DNA of 64,000 nucleotides from Nocardia higoensis (GTDB lineage: Bacteria; Actinomycetota; Actinomycetes; Mycobacteriales; Mycobacteriaceae). The stretch covers positions 1,984,001 to 2,048,000 of the forward strand of contig NZ_JADLQN010000001.1 of assembly GCF_015477835.1 (NCBI RefSeq), given 5' to 3'. The notes below the pieces were generated by a model. That model saw only the letters and a list, made by a program, of their open reading frames with translations. It searched no databases and was not told the origin of the DNA. A program made the position numbers and the translations under genes. Shown piece after piece: positions 36,642 to 45,940 of the stretch (position 1 is its first letter; the number at the start of each line of letters is the position of its first letter).

Positions 36642-39074
36642 TCAGCTCCCGAAGCCGGCGCGGCGCAGAGCGTCTGCCATCGATCCGCTCGGCGCGGGCG
36701 CGGGCCGCTTGCCCTGATTGCCCTTCTGCTGCCGCCCCTGACCATTCTGCCGTTGTCCGCCGCCCGAAGCGGGCGAACCGCCGCGACGAGCGCCGTCGCG
36801 ATTGCCACCGCGCTCGCTCTTGGCGGCGCCCGGCTCATCGTCCAAGCGCAGCGACAGCCCGATGCGCTGGCGCGCGACGTCGACCTCGAGCACCTTGACC
36901 TTGACGACGTCGCCGGACTTGACCACCTCGCGCGGGTCTTTGACGAACGAATGCGACATGGCCGAGACGTGCACGAGGCCGTCCTGGTGCACGCCGACAT
37001 CGACGAACGCGCCGAAGGCCGCGACATTGGTGACCACGCCTTCGAGCACCATGCCCGGCTTCAGGTCGGCGACCTTCTCGACTCCCGCGGCGAATTCCGC
37101 GGTCTTGAACTCCGGGCGCGGGTCGCGGCCCGGCTTGTCGAGTTCGCTGATGATGTCGGTGACCGTCGGAACGCCGAACTTCTCGTCGGTGAAGTCCGCG
37201 GGACGCAGCGCGCGCAGGGCGCCGGTATTGCCGATCAGCTCGCTGACGTCGCGACCGGTGGATTCGATGATGCGCCGCACCACCGGGTAGGCCTCGGGGT
37301 GCACCGCGGAGCTGTCCAACGGGTCGTCACCGCCGCGGATACGCAGGAAGCCCGCGCACTGCTCGAATGCCTTGGGGCCCAGGCGCGGCACGTCGAGCAG
37401 CGCGGTCCGGGAACGGAACGGGCCGTTGCCGTCCCGGTGGGCGACGATGCTCTCGGCCACCGAGGTGGCGATGCCCGACACCCGCGACAACAAGGGCACC
37501 GAGGCGGTGTTGACGTCGACACCGACGGCGTTCACCGCGTCCTCGACGACCGCGCCGAGCGAGCGCGCCAGCAGTGTCTCGGACACGTCGTGCTGATACT
37601 GGCCGACCCCGATGGACTTCGGGTCGATCTTGACCAGCTCGGCCAGCGGGTCCTGCAGGCGCCGCGCGATCGAGACCGCGCCGCGCAGCGAGACGTCCAG
37701 CTCCGGCAGTTCCTGGGAGGCGTAGGCCGAGGCCGAGTACACCGACGCGCCTGCCTCGGAAACCACGATCTTGGTCGGCTTCTTCGCATCCTCGGTGGCG
37801 CCGATGCGCGCAATGAGCTCGGCGGCCAAGGCGTCGGTCTCGCGCGAGGCGGTCCCGTTGCCGATGGCGATCAGCTCGACACCGAAGCGCGCGACCAGCG
37901 CGCCGAGCACCGCCAGCGATTTCTCGGTCTGGCCCTGCGGTTTGTGTGGGTAGATCACCTCAGTGGCGACGACCTTGCCGGTGGCGTCGACGACGGCGAC
38001 CTTCACACCGGTGCGGTAACCGGGATCCAGGCCCATCGTGGTCCTGGTACCGGCGGGTGCGGCGAGCAGCAGGTCGCGCAGGTTCGCGGCGAAGACGTCG
38101 ACGGCGTCCTTCTCCGCGGCCTGACGCAGCCGCATCCTGGTGTCGATGCCGAGGCTGACCTGCAACTTGGTGCGCCACGCCCACCGCACGGTGTCCAGCA
38201 GCCAGGGGTCGGCCGGGCGGCCGCGGTCGGCGATACCGAACTTCGCCGCGATGCGGCCCTCGTAGATGCTGCGCCGACCGGGCTCGAGTTCCTCGGTATC
38301 CGGCTCGAGCTGCAGGCTCAGCACTTCCTCCTTCTCGCCGCGGAACAGCGCGAGCACACGGTGGGAGGGCAGCGAACTGAACGCTTCGCTGAATTCGAAG
38401 TAATCGGCGAACTTGGCGCCCGCCTCTTCCTTGCCCGGCCGCACCGAGGAGGTGAGCTGCCCGCGGTTCCACATCAGTTCACGCAGTTCGCCGACCAGAT
38501 CGGCGTCCTCGGCGAACTTCTCGACCAGGATGGCGCGCGCGCCGTCGAGCTGCTCGGCGCTGTACTGTGCCGGGTCTGTGGCGGGATCGCCCAGCAGTGC
38601 CTCGGCCACGGGTTCGTGTCCGGCTTCGCGGGCGATCTGAGCCTTGGTGCGCCGCTTGGGCTTGTAGGGCAGGTAGATGTCCTCGAGGCGCGCCTTGGTC
38701 TCGGCCAGCAGCAGGCTGCGGTGCAGCTCGTCGTCGAGTTTGCCCTGCGCGCGAATGGATTCGATGATGGCCGCGCGGCGCTCGTCCAGCTCGCGCAGGT
38801 AGTGCAGGCGCTCGTCGAGCTGGCGCAGCTGGGCATCGTCGAGACCGTCGGTCGCCTCTTTGCGGTACCGGGCGATGAACGGCACCGTCGAGCCGGCGTC
38901 GAGCAGTTCCACCGCCGCGCGGACCTGGCTCTCGCGGACGCCGAGTTCCTCGGCGAGGCGTCTGCCGACACTCGCGGGGGCCGCGAGCACGGCCGTCGGT
39001 GCGGCGGCGGTCGTATCGGTGCTGTTCGTCTCTGAACCGGCGATCTCGGGCGCTGTCGTCACGAGCGGCAACAC
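36642..39074 (-). CDS. tex: Tex-family S1 RNA-binding transcription accessory protein
   Basis: Protein of 810 residues. Tex N-terminal helical region, a YqgF/RNase H-like domain (AAPAGTRTTMGLDPGYRTGV near residue 338), HhH repeats (FRSRTALLDVPRLGPKAFEQ near 550), an S1 domain at about 655-730 (GMVLEGVVTNVAAFGAFVDV) and a basic, Gln/Gly-rich C-terminus. It binds nucleic acids and affects transcription and stress tolerance. GTG 39074 or GTG 39062 could be the start. Confidence 0.96.
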   Translation of the reverse strand: MLPLVTTAPEIAGSETNSTDTTAAAPTAVLAAPASVGRRLAEELGVRESQVRAAVELLDAGSTVPFIARYRKEATDGLDDAQLRQLDERLHYLRELDERRAAIIESIRAQGKLDDELHRSLLLAETKARLEDIYLPYKPKRRTKAQIAREAGHEPVAEALLGDPATDPAQYSAEQLDGARAILVEKFAEDADLVGELRELMWNRGQLTSSVRPGKEEAGAKFADYFEFSEAFSSLPSHRVLALFRGEKEEVLSLQLEPDTEELEPGRRSIYEGRIAAKFGIADRGRPADPWLLDTVRWAWRTKLQVSLGIDTRMRLRQAAEKDAVDVFAANLRDLLLAAPAGTRTTMGLDPGYRTGVKVAVVDATGKVVATEVIYPHKPQGQTEKSLAVLGALVARFGVELIAIGNGTASRETDALAAELIARIGATEDAKKPTKIVVSEAGASVYSASAYASQELPELDVSLRGAVSIARRLQDPLAELVKIDPKSIGVGQYQHDVSETLLARSLGAVVEDAVNAVGVDVNTASVPLLSRVSGIATSVAESIVAHRDGNGPFRSRTALLDVPRLGPKAFEQCAGFLRIRGGDDPLDSSAVHPEAYPVVRRIIESTGRDVSELIGNTGALRALRPADFTDEKFGVPTVTDIISELDKPGRDPRPEFKTAEFAAGVEKVADLKPGMVLEGVVTNVAAFGAFVDVGVHQDGLVHVSAMSHSFVKDPREVVKSGDVVKVKVLEVDVARQRIGLSLRLDDEPGAAKSERGGNRDGARRGGSPASGGGQRQNGQGRQQKGNQGKRPAPAPSGSMADALRRAGFGS

Positions 39075-39212
39075 TAGCGGCTCACCCGCCGACGAGCTCG
39101 CCCCGCCTCGCGCGGGGGTGTCTGCTGTCTGCTCGGGTGGCAGACCGCGGCGCGGCCGGAAACCCGGCCGCGCTGGGACGATCCGTCACATTCTCGCCGA
39201 TCGCGTCGGGTC

Positions 39213-40877
39213 TCAGCGGCCTTCGCGCTCGCGCAGGATGAAGCGCTGCACCTTGCCGCTGGGCGTCTTGGGCAGGCTGTCGACGAAATGTACCCGGCGC
39301 GGATAGGCGTGCGCGGCGAACTTGGTCTTGACCAGCCGCTGCAATTCCTCGGCGAGAGCGGCGTCGCCGCTCACCCCCGTGCGCAGCACGACGAACGCCT
39401 CGAGCACCTCACCGCGCAGTTCGTCGGGCAGGCCGACCACCGCCGCCTCGGCGACGTGCTCGTGCATCACCAGCACGCTCTCCACCTCGAACGGGCCGAT
39501 GCGGTAGCCCGCCATGATGATGACGTCGTCGTCGCGGGAGGAGAAGTGGTAGAAGCCGTCGGCGTCGCGCGACCCCGCGTCACCGGTCAGGTACCACCGG
39601 CCGTCGGCGGTGAACCGCTGTGCCGTGCGTTCGGGCGCGTCGAGATAGCCCGCGAACCACATCAGCCGACTGCGCTCGGCGTCGATGGCCAGTCGCCCGA
39701 CCACGCCGGGCCCGACCTCGACATCGGCGTCGTCGGCGAGCACCGAGCAGACCCAGCCGGGCAGCGGCCTGCCCATCGAGCCGATCGGCGCGACGGCGTC
39801 GAGGAGCTCGTGCCAGGCGTTGCAGATCACCATGCCGTGCTCGGTCTGGCCGTAGTGGTCGCGCACCGGCACACCGAGAGCACGCGCCGACCACGCCACC
39901 ACATCGGGGGTGAGCGGTTCACCGGCCGAGGAAGCGCGGCGCAGGGCGATCCCGGCGGGTACGCCGGTGTCGCCGGAGCGCAGCGCCCGGTAGACCGTGG
40001 GCGCGGCGGCGAAGTTGGTGACGCCGAACCTCTCCAGCACCTGCAGGGTCAGGGCGGGCGAGAACGGGGCGTGCAGCAACAGGCTGCGGGTGCCCGAGGC
40101 GAGCGGCGCGAGAATCGCGTAGTACAGGCCGTAGGCCCAGCCGGGGTCGGCGGCGTTCCAGAACACGTCGTCGGGACGGACGTCGAGGGCGAACTCCTGG
40201 TAGGCGTGGAAGGACGCCAGCGCCCGCACCGGAATCGGCACTCCCTTCGGTGTGCCGGTGGTGCCGCTGGTGAACAGCTGCACCAGCAACCCGTCCCCGC
40301 CGACGGTGACCGCTTGGGCGCGCGGATCATCGGCGGTGTAGGCCTCGAGCAGCTCGGCGAGGGCCAGCGGCTCCCGTACCGCCAGATTCGGCGACGGCTG
40401 CCCGGACACGATCAGCCGCCACGGCACCTGTGCCGGGATGTCCTCGCCGGGCAGCAACTTGGCGGCCTGGTCCGCGTCGGAGATCACCACCGCGGTACGA
40501 CTCGCCTCCAACCGCATCGCGATGGCGGGCGGCGCGAACGCCGTGAACAGCGGCACGTGCACCGCGCCGCGACGCCAGATGCCCAGCAGCGCGACCACCA
40601 GGTCCGCCGATTTCCCCATGAGAGTGGCGACCCGGTCGCCCGGGGCGACACCCATGCCTGCCAGCGCCGCGGCGAATCGGGCGGAGCGCTCGCGCAGCAT
40701 GCCGTAGGTGAGGTCGGTCGAGGACAGATCGGATTCGATCACCGTGAAGGCGACAGCGTCGGCGGGATGCCGATCGCACAGCAACTCGGCAGCACATGCC
40801 TCGGGCCCGTCGTAGGTGCGCAGGAACTCGCGCACCCGCGTGTCGACGTCCACCAGCGCGTTCACGTCGATGGCCAT
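39213..40877 (-). CDS. Acyl-CoA synthetase (AMP-forming), short/medium-chain type
   Basis: Protein of 554 residues of the ANL superfamily. P-loop FTSGTTGTPKGVP at 202-214, YGQTEHGM for the A5 motif, YLTGD near 430, and the C-terminal adenylation lysine K542 in TPSGKVQR. It makes acyl-CoA through acyl-AMP; the closest family is acetyl-CoA-synthetase-like, substrate not certain. AAGGAG lies 6 bases before ATG 40877. It is divergent from a RamA-like regulator, which fits acetate or short-acid use. Confidence 0.93.
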   Translation of the reverse strand: MAIDVNALVDVDTRVREFLRTYDGPEACAAELLCDRHPADAVAFTVIESDLSSTDLTYGMLRERSARFAAALAGMGVAPGDRVATLMGKSADLVVALLGIWRRGAVHVPLFTAFAPPAIAMRLEASRTAVVISDADQAAKLLPGEDIPAQVPWRLIVSGQPSPNLAVREPLALAELLEAYTADDPRAQAVTVGGDGLLVQLFTSGTTGTPKGVPIPVRALASFHAYQEFALDVRPDDVFWNAADPGWAYGLYYAILAPLASGTRSLLLHAPFSPALTLQVLERFGVTNFAAAPTVYRALRSGDTGVPAGIALRRASSAGEPLTPDVVAWSARALGVPVRDHYGQTEHGMVICNAWHELLDAVAPIGSMGRPLPGWVCSVLADDADVEVGPGVVGRLAIDAERSRLMWFAGYLDAPERTAQRFTADGRWYLTGDAGSRDADGFYHFSSRDDDVIIMAGYRIGPFEVESVLVMHEHVAEAAVVGLPDELRGEVLEAFVVLRTGVSGDAALAEELQRLVKTKFAAHAYPRRVHFVDSLPKTPSGKVQRFILREREGR

Positions 40878-40903
40878 TTCGGTCTCCTTCTCGATTTCAC
40901 TGA

Positions 40904-40962
40904 ACCCCACGTCGAATAGGATGTGGGTCTGATCACGTCGGCAACTACCCCCGAAAAGGGGT
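40904..40962. promoter_or_regulatory. C4/G4 motifs, possible RamA-like operator
   Basis: ACCCCA at 40904-40909 and the palindrome ACCCCCGAAAAGGGGT at 40947-40962 lie in the 93-base gap between the divergent acyl-CoA synthetase and LuxR/GAF genes. Corynebacterial RamA sites are runs of AC4-5 or G4-6T of just this kind. A -10-like TAGGAT is at 40917-40922. The palindrome includes the likely ribosome-binding site of the regulator. Confidence 0.5.
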
Positions 40963-40970
40963 GACAACTC

Positions 40971-41828
40971 TTGACAGGCACCCCCCTGCTGCGTCCCCGC
41001 GACGGTGACGCGCTGCGCGCGGAGGTTCGCTGGGTCGCCCGGGAGACGGCCGCGCCGATCGTGTTCGGCGGCGAGATCCACGACGACACCCTGCTCCTCT
41101 CGGAGTTCGTCGGGACCAAGACCACCGGCCTGCGTGGGTTGCCGGTGTTGCGCAATTCCGGGCTGGGCGGGCGCGTCATGGACGTGGGACGTCCGATCTC
41201 GCTGGCCGACTACCGCAATGCCGCCTCGATCACCCACCACTACGACGAACCGGTCACCGGCGAGGGCATCCGTTCGGTGTTCGCGGTGCCGGTCATGGTC
41301 GGCGAGCAGTCCAGAGCGGTGCTCTACGCGGCCACCCGCGGCGGCCCGCTGGGCGATCGCACGGCCGAGCTGATGGTGCGTGCGAGCAGGCGCCTGGCCG
41401 GCGAGATCGCCGTCCGCGACGAAGTCGACCGCAGGCTGCGGATGCTGGACGTGCTGTCCCCGGCGCATACGGCGGGCCCGGAGATGCTCGAGGAACTGCG
41501 GGGCATCCACGCCGATCTGCGGGGACTGGCCTCGGTGGTGGGTGACGAACCGACCAGGCGACGTCTGTACGAGATGTCCGCGCGGCTCGTCCGGGTGCTC
41601 TCGGGCGAGCGCGCCGCGGACCCGTCGGCCGTGCCGACATTGTCGCGGCGCGAGCTGGACGTGCTCTCCGAAGTCGCCCTGGGATGCACGAACTCCGAAG
41701 TGGCCCGACGACTCTCGCTGCAGCCGGAGACCGTCAAGAGCTATCTGCGCAATGCCATGACCAAGCTCGACGCACACTCCCGGCACGAGGCCGTCGTCAT
41801 CGCCCGCCGCCTCGGCCTGCTGATCTAG
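40971..41828 (+). CDS. LuxR-type regulator with GAF domain, RamA-like
   Basis: Protein of 285 residues. A GAF-like N-terminal domain (about 10-145, with GLGGRVMDVGRPISLADYR and IRSVFAVPVMVGEQSRAVLY), a linker, and a C-terminal LuxR HTH (about 222-280, LSRRELDVLSEVALGCTNSE and TVKSYLRNAM). Size and layout match corynebacterial RamA, regulator of acetate metabolism. TTG 40971 is the first possible start after an in-frame stop and has AAGGGG upstream. Divergent from the acyl-CoA synthetase gene. Confidence 0.88.
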   Translation: MTGTPLLRPRDGDALRAEVRWVARETAAPIVFGGEIHDDTLLLSEFVGTKTTGLRGLPVLRNSGLGGRVMDVGRPISLADYRNAASITHHYDEPVTGEGIRSVFAVPVMVGEQSRAVLYAATRGGPLGDRTAELMVRASRRLAGEIAVRDEVDRRLRMLDVLSPAHTAGPEMLEELRGIHADLRGLASVVGDEPTRRRLYEMSARLVRVLSGERAADPSAVPTLSRRELDVLSEVALGCTNSEVARRLSLQPETVKSYLRNAMTKLDAHSRHEAVVIARRLGLLI

Positions 41829-41876
41829 CCGACCTCGTGGGTGCCGTATCCGGCGCCGTCGTGCACAGCGCCCGAG

Positions 41877-41885
41877 TTGTCCACA
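41877..41885 (+). promoter_or_regulatory. DnaA-box-like site
   Basis: TTGTCCACA at 41877-41885, an exact mycobacterial DnaA box, with a weaker GTGCACA 10 bases before it, in the gap ahead of the beta-propeller lipoprotein. Confidence 0.35.
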
Positions 41886-41967
41886 ACGGCGCAGCGGCCC
41901 GTTCCGCAGCTGTCGACGACCGTGCGATGATCGGTCCCGTCCGATTCCGGGAGGGGGAGTTTCGATC

Positions 41968-43158
41968 ATGGGCTGGAACACGATTCGCGACGCCGCGCGC
42001 GTCGCCGTCGCCGCCGCACTGGCCGCCGCGCTGGCCGCCTGCGGTTCAGGTGCCGCCGAGACGGGTGGTACGAGCGGACCGCCGGACGCACCGATCCTGA
42101 ACCTGTCCGGCATCGAGAAGATCGACCTCGGAACCTATCGCGACATCGGTGTCACCGAGAACGGGCTGTACACCGTCACCGAGGACGCGGTGACCGGCTT
42201 CGACCCGACCGGCGCGCGGCAGTGGACGCTCCGCAAGGACGGCATGGCACCCGATCCGGAGCGCGTGCAGGCGGTGCCCTATGAGGCAGTCCTGATGGTC
42301 GGCTGGGACGAGGCGCCGGGCCTGGTCGCATACTCCACCGAGACCGGCGAAGAGCTGTGGAGCACGCAGGCACCGGAGTGGCACCAGGTGGCGGTCACCG
42401 ACGGGCGGGTGAGTTTCGCCGATGCCTACAGCGGGCGGCAACGCTGGTCGGTGGAACTGGCGTCCTTCGGCTGCCCGGTCACCGACGATCCACTCGCCCC
42501 GGTGTGGATTCGCGACGCCGTGCTCGTCCGGTGCTACACGGCCGTCGGCGCGGACGGGCGAGGCACCGATCAGTGGGCAGGTGCGCTGAATCCGGCCGAC
42601 GGCACGGCACTGTGGCAGCGGCGGCTCACCGGGAGCGAGAACGTCGCCGTGGAGTCCAGGAACACGCTGGCGATCGAGCACGAGGGCGGAGACACCGAGG
42701 TCGTCGACCTCACGACCGGCACCGCGATCGCGCGTCGGCCGGCCGCACCGGGCTCCCGGTACCGGCTGCCCCGTCCCGACGGGATCTCGCTGGTCATGGA
42801 CAGCACCACGCTGAGCGACAACACCGAGATGCGCTTGCAGGAAGCCGACGGCCGGGTGCGCTGGACGGCGCCACTGGACGCCGCGGAAGAGGTTCTGCCG
42901 CTCACCACGGTGGTCAGCGGCAATGTCATCCTGGCCACGATGCAGCGGACATCCGGCGACCGGACGGCGTCACTGCTGGCCTACGACATGACCACCGGTG
43001 CGCGCACGCTGGTGGCCGGGCCCGGCCCGAGCGTGCGGGACGAACAGCCGCTGCTGAGGATGTCGGTGCGACGACAACAGGTACGGACGCAGTCGGCGCC
43101 CTGGGGGGTGCTGGTGCCGGACGAAGACGGCAGTGTGGCGGTCGTGCCCGCCGAGTGA
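41968..43158 (+). CDS. PQQ-like beta-propeller lipoprotein
   Basis: Protein of 396 residues. A signal peptide ending in the lipobox LAAC (Cys at about 27) anchors it outside the membrane. Recurrent blades such as GARQWTLRKD, TGEELWSTQ, DGTALWQRR and DGRVRWTAPL mark a PQQ-type propeller (BamB-like fold) with no sign of true PQQ binding. Role unknown, perhaps a scaffold. A GGGAGGGGG purine run precedes ATG 41968. It converges with trmD, with a gap of 4 bases. Confidence 0.85.
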   Translation: MGWNTIRDAARVAVAAALAAALAACGSGAAETGGTSGPPDAPILNLSGIEKIDLGTYRDIGVTENGLYTVTEDAVTGFDPTGARQWTLRKDGMAPDPERVQAVPYEAVLMVGWDEAPGLVAYSTETGEELWSTQAPEWHQVAVTDGRVSFADAYSGRQRWSVELASFGCPVTDDPLAPVWIRDAVLVRCYTAVGADGRGTDQWAGALNPADGTALWQRRLTGSENVAVESRNTLAIEHEGGDTEVVDLTTGTAIARRPAAPGSRYRLPRPDGISLVMDSTTLSDNTEMRLQEADGRVRWTAPLDAAEEVLPLTTVVSGNVILATMQRTSGDRTASLLAYDMTTGARTLVAGPGPSVRDEQPLLRMSVRRQQVRTQSAPWGVLVPDEDGSVAVVPAE

Positions 43159-43162
43159 ACGA

Positions 43163-43846
43163 TCAGTCCGGCGGCAGCAGATCCGGGCGGCGTTGTCTGG
43201 TTCGCTCCACGGCCTGTTCGTGCCGCCAGGCCGCCACCTTGGCGTGATCGCCGGACAGCAGGACCGGAGGCACCTCGAGCCCGCGCCAGCTGACCGGGCG
43301 GGTGTAGCTGGGGCCTTCCAGCAGGCCGTCGGAGAACGAGTCCTGTTCGTGGGATTGCTGATTGCCGAGCACGCCGGGTAGCAGCCGGACCACCGCCTCG
43401 ACCATGACCAGCACGGCGGCTTCGCCCCCGATGAGCACATAGTCGCCGATGCTGACCTCTTCGACGCGGACCCGGCGCGCCGCGTCGTCGAAGACGCGCT
43501 GGTCGATGCCCTCGTAGCGGCCACACGCGAACACCAGATGCTGTTCGCCGGCCCAGCGGTGGGCGGTGGCCTGGGTGAACGGGACACCGGCGGGAGTGGG
43601 GACGACCAGCAGGGCATCGTCGGGGCAGACCTCGTCGAGCGCATCGCCCCAGATGGTGGGCTTCATGACCATGCCGGGACCGCCACCGTAGGGCGAGTCG
43701 TCGACGGATTTGTGCACGTCGTGCGTCCAGCGGCGCAGATCGTGCACATCGACGGAGATCAGCCCCTTGTCGATCGCTTTGCCGAGCAGCGCCGTGCGCA
43801 GCGGCTCGAGGTACTCGGGGAAGATGGTGACGACGTCGAGTTTCAT
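43163..43846 (-). CDS. trmD: tRNA (guanine-N1)-methyltransferase
   Basis: Protein of 227 residues of the SPOUT class that makes m1G37 in t[30 protein letters not shown] and the knot region [19 protein letters not shown] are diagnostic. Part of the rpsP-khpA-rimM-trmD operon, last gene, starting 33 bases after the rimM stop. Confidence 0.98.
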   Translation of the reverse strand: MKLDVVTIFPEYLEPLRTALLGKAIDKGLISVDVHDLRRWTHDVHKSVDDSPYGGGPGMVMKPTIWGDALDEVCPDDALLVVPTPAGVPFTQATAHRWAGEQHLVFACGRYEGIDQRVFDDAARRVRVEEVSIGDYVLIGGEAAVLVMVEAVVRLLPGVLGNQQSHEQDSFSDGLLEGPSYTRPVSWRGLEVPPVLLSGDHAKVAAWRHEQAVERTRQRRPDLLPPD

Positions 43847-43879
43847 ACCGGACCGCCCTTCATGACAGGCCGTTCTCGC

Positions 43880-44404
43880 TCATTCGGGATCGAGCAGGCC
43901 TTCGGGCGGATCGATCACGACGAGTCCCTCGGCGATCGAGACCGTCGGCACGATGGCGGTGACGAACGGGACGAGGATCTGCCTGCCGTCCTCGGCGGCG
44001 CGCACCGCGAGCAGTTCGCCCGCGGCCGAGTGCAGCACCTCGGTGACCGTGCCGATCTCCGCACCCGCGGTGTCGCGCACGGTCAGGCCCTCGAGTTCGT
44101 GATCGTAGAACTCGTCGGGGTCGTCCGACGGCGGCAGATCCGCGCTGTCCACGACGAACAGCATGCCGCGCAGCGCGTCGGCGGCGGAGCGGTCGCCGAC
44201 CCCGGCCAGCGAGACCAGGAGTCGGCCCGAGTGCTCCCGAGCCGACTCCACGGTGAACTCGCGGGTTCCGGTCGAGCGGGGCATCCGCCCGCGCAGCGAC
44301 GTGCCCTCGGCAAAACGGGCGTCGGGATCGTCGGTGCGTACATCGACGACGAGTTCGCCGCGCACGCCGTGCGACTTGGCGACCCGTCCCACGACGAGTT
44401 CCAT
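43880..44404 (-). CDS. rimM: 16S rRNA processing protein RimM
   Basis: Protein of 174 residues that binds S19 and helps mature the 30S head. [15 protein letters not shown] at the start and the PRC-barrel part [25 protein letters not shown] are typical. It lies 17 bases after khpA and 33 before trmD on the same strand. Confidence 0.97.
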   Translation of the reverse strand: MELVVGRVAKSHGVRGELVVDVRTDDPDARFAEGTSLRGRMPRSTGTREFTVESAREHSGRLLVSLAGVGDRSAADALRGMLFVVDSADLPPSDDPDEFYDHELEGLTVRDTAGAEIGTVTEVLHSAAGELLAVRAAEDGRQILVPFVTAIVPTVSIAEGLVVIDPPEGLLDPE

Positions 44405-44421
44405 CGGTCGGTCTCTCCCGA

Positions 44422-44664
44422 CTACTGGTCGGTGTCGACGACGTCGACGCGGATACCCCGGCCGCCGATACCGGCGACGAGAGTGCGCAGCGCGGTCGCG
44501 GTGCGACCACCGCGACCGATCACCTTGCCGAGGTCGTCGGGGTGCACATGCACCTCGACGGTGCGTCCGCGACGGCCGGTGATCAGCTCGACGCGGACGT
44601 CATCGGGGTTGGCGACGATGCCTCGGACCAGGTGTTCGACGGCATCGGCGACGACGGCGCTCAT
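44422..44664 (-). CDS. khpA: KH-domain RNA-binding protein KhpA
   Basis: Protein of 80 residues, one type II KH domain with the GxxG loop GRGG in [17 protein letters not shown]. KhpA works with KhpB/Jag in RNA control of cell elongation in Gram-positives. Its ATG overlaps the rpsP stop by one base (TAATG), so it is coupled to S16 translation. Counterpart of Rv2908c. Confidence 0.95.
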   Translation of the reverse strand: MSAVVADAVEHLVRGIVANPDDVRVELITGRRGRTVEVHVHPDDLGKVIGRGGRTATALRTLVAGIGGRGIRVDVVDTDQ

Positions 44665-45098
44665 TACTCCGCGGCCTCGGCCTCGGTCGCCTCGGCGGCG
44701 GCCTCGTCCTTCTTGGCCTTCTTCTTCGGGGTGACGGCGTCGGCGACCGGCTCGTTGTCGGCGGCGGCCAGCGCGGCGTTGAACAGGTCCAGCTTGGACG
44801 GCTTGGCCGGCTTGACCTTCAAGGTGCCCTCGGCGCCCGGCAGGCCCTTGAACTTCTGCCAGTCACCGGTGATCTCCAGCAGGCGCTGCACCGGCTCGGT
44901 CGGCTGGGCGCCGACGCTCAGCCAGTACTGGACGCGCTCGGAATCGATCTCGATCAGCGAAGGCTCTTCCTTCGGGTGGTACTTGCCGATCGACTCGATG
45001 GCCCGGCCGTCACGACGGGTGCGGGCGTCGGCCACGACGACGCGGTACTGGGGGTTGCGGATCTTGCCCAGACGGGTGAGCTTGATGCGAACAGCCAT
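44664..45098 (-). CDS. rpsP: 30S ribosomal protein S16
   Basis: Protein of 144 residues: an S16 core ([20 protein letters not shown], and [19 protein letters not shown]) with an actinobacterial Ala/Lys/Glu-rich tail of about 60 residues. ATG 45098 follows GAGG by about 9 bases. First gene of the operon with khpA, rimM and trmD. Confidence 0.98.
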   Translation of the reverse strand: MAVRIKLTRLGKIRNPQYRVVVADARTRRDGRAIESIGKYHPKEEPSLIEIDSERVQYWLSVGAQPTEPVQRLLEITGDWQKFKGLPGAEGTLKVKPAKPSKLDLFNAALAAADNEPVADAVTPKKKAKKDEAAAEATEAEAAE

Positions 45099-45302
45099 GC
45101 TGATCTGCCTCTTTCGAATAAGCGGCCATCGTCCCCGGGGGATGATGGCCAGGATGGTCACCACGCAATTCAGCGACCCGCACGGTCTGCGAGCCCGGTT
45201 TCGCGCATGGAGTGTGTGACCGCCGCGCGGTACGTGACCGGAGACGGGCTGACACTGTCCTGAACAGGACGAGGGCCCATTCTGCCAGACGCCTCGCCCG
45301 GC

Positions 45303-45884
45303 TCAGAAATCGGCACTCGCCGTGCGGCCGGCGCGCTCGGGTCGGTAGCGCAACAGGACCACGCCCGAGCGGAACGCCTTCGCCTCGGTCAGCCGCAACG
45401 AGGGCGCCCGCGTGCCGTCCGGGAACAGCCGCGCGCCACGACCGAGCACCACCGGGTAGACGAACAGCCGGTACTCGTCCACCAGCTCGGCGGCACCGAG
45501 CTGATGGACCACGTCGATGCTGCCGGTGCAGACGATGTCGCGGCCCGGCTGCCGTTTCAGCGCCGCCACCGCGTCGAGGTCGCGCAGGACTGTCGAGTTC
45601 CGCCAGGCAGGGTCGTCCATGGATCGGGAGAGCACGTACTTCGCCATGTTGTTCAGGTCGTCGGTGATTCCGGTCGTGTCATCGGCCTGCGCGGGCCAGT
45701 AGCCGCGCATGTCCTCGAAGGTCCGACGACCGAAGAGCACCGCGTCGCAGGCCGCTGTGTGCGCCATGATCTCGGCGAGGATGTCGGCATCGTCCGCGGC
45801 CTCGTCGTCGACGGTGAACCAGCCCTCGGTGGCATCGATCACCCCGTCCAGGGTGATGTTCTCGGTGACGACGAGATCGCGCAC
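45303..45884 (-). CDS. Dihydrofolate reductase-like (RibD C-terminal domain) protein
   Basis: Protein of 193 residues. VVTENITLDGVI at the start, GRRTFEDMRGYWP and VVLGRGARLFP near the end are the RibD_C/DHFR-like pattern; such proteins are NADPH reductases of unknown substrate (YwjB/YyaP-like), sometimes with riboflavin-type pyrimidines. GTG 45884 has AGGAGG 6-7 bases upstream. It does not belong to the neighbouring ribosomal operon by spacing. Confidence 0.92.
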   Translation of the reverse strand: MRDLVVTENITLDGVIDATEGWFTVDDEAADDADILAEIMAHTAACDAVLFGRRTFEDMRGYWPAQADDTTGITDDLNNMAKYVLSRSMDDPAWRNSTVLRDLDAVAALKRQPGRDIVCTGSIDVVHQLGAAELVDEYRLFVYPVVLGRGARLFPDGTRAPSLRLTEAKAFRSGVVLLRYRPERAGRTASADF

Positions 45885-45940
45885 TGCAGGCCTCCTGATG
45901 GGGTGGTGTCATCAGTCGTGACGGCACCCACGCCGGGGAT

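Noticed and set aside
36753-39035. Plus-strand frame of 760 codons
   Set aside because: Exact shadow of tex; composition is Gly/Arg/Asp/Val, typical of antisense GC-rich DNA.
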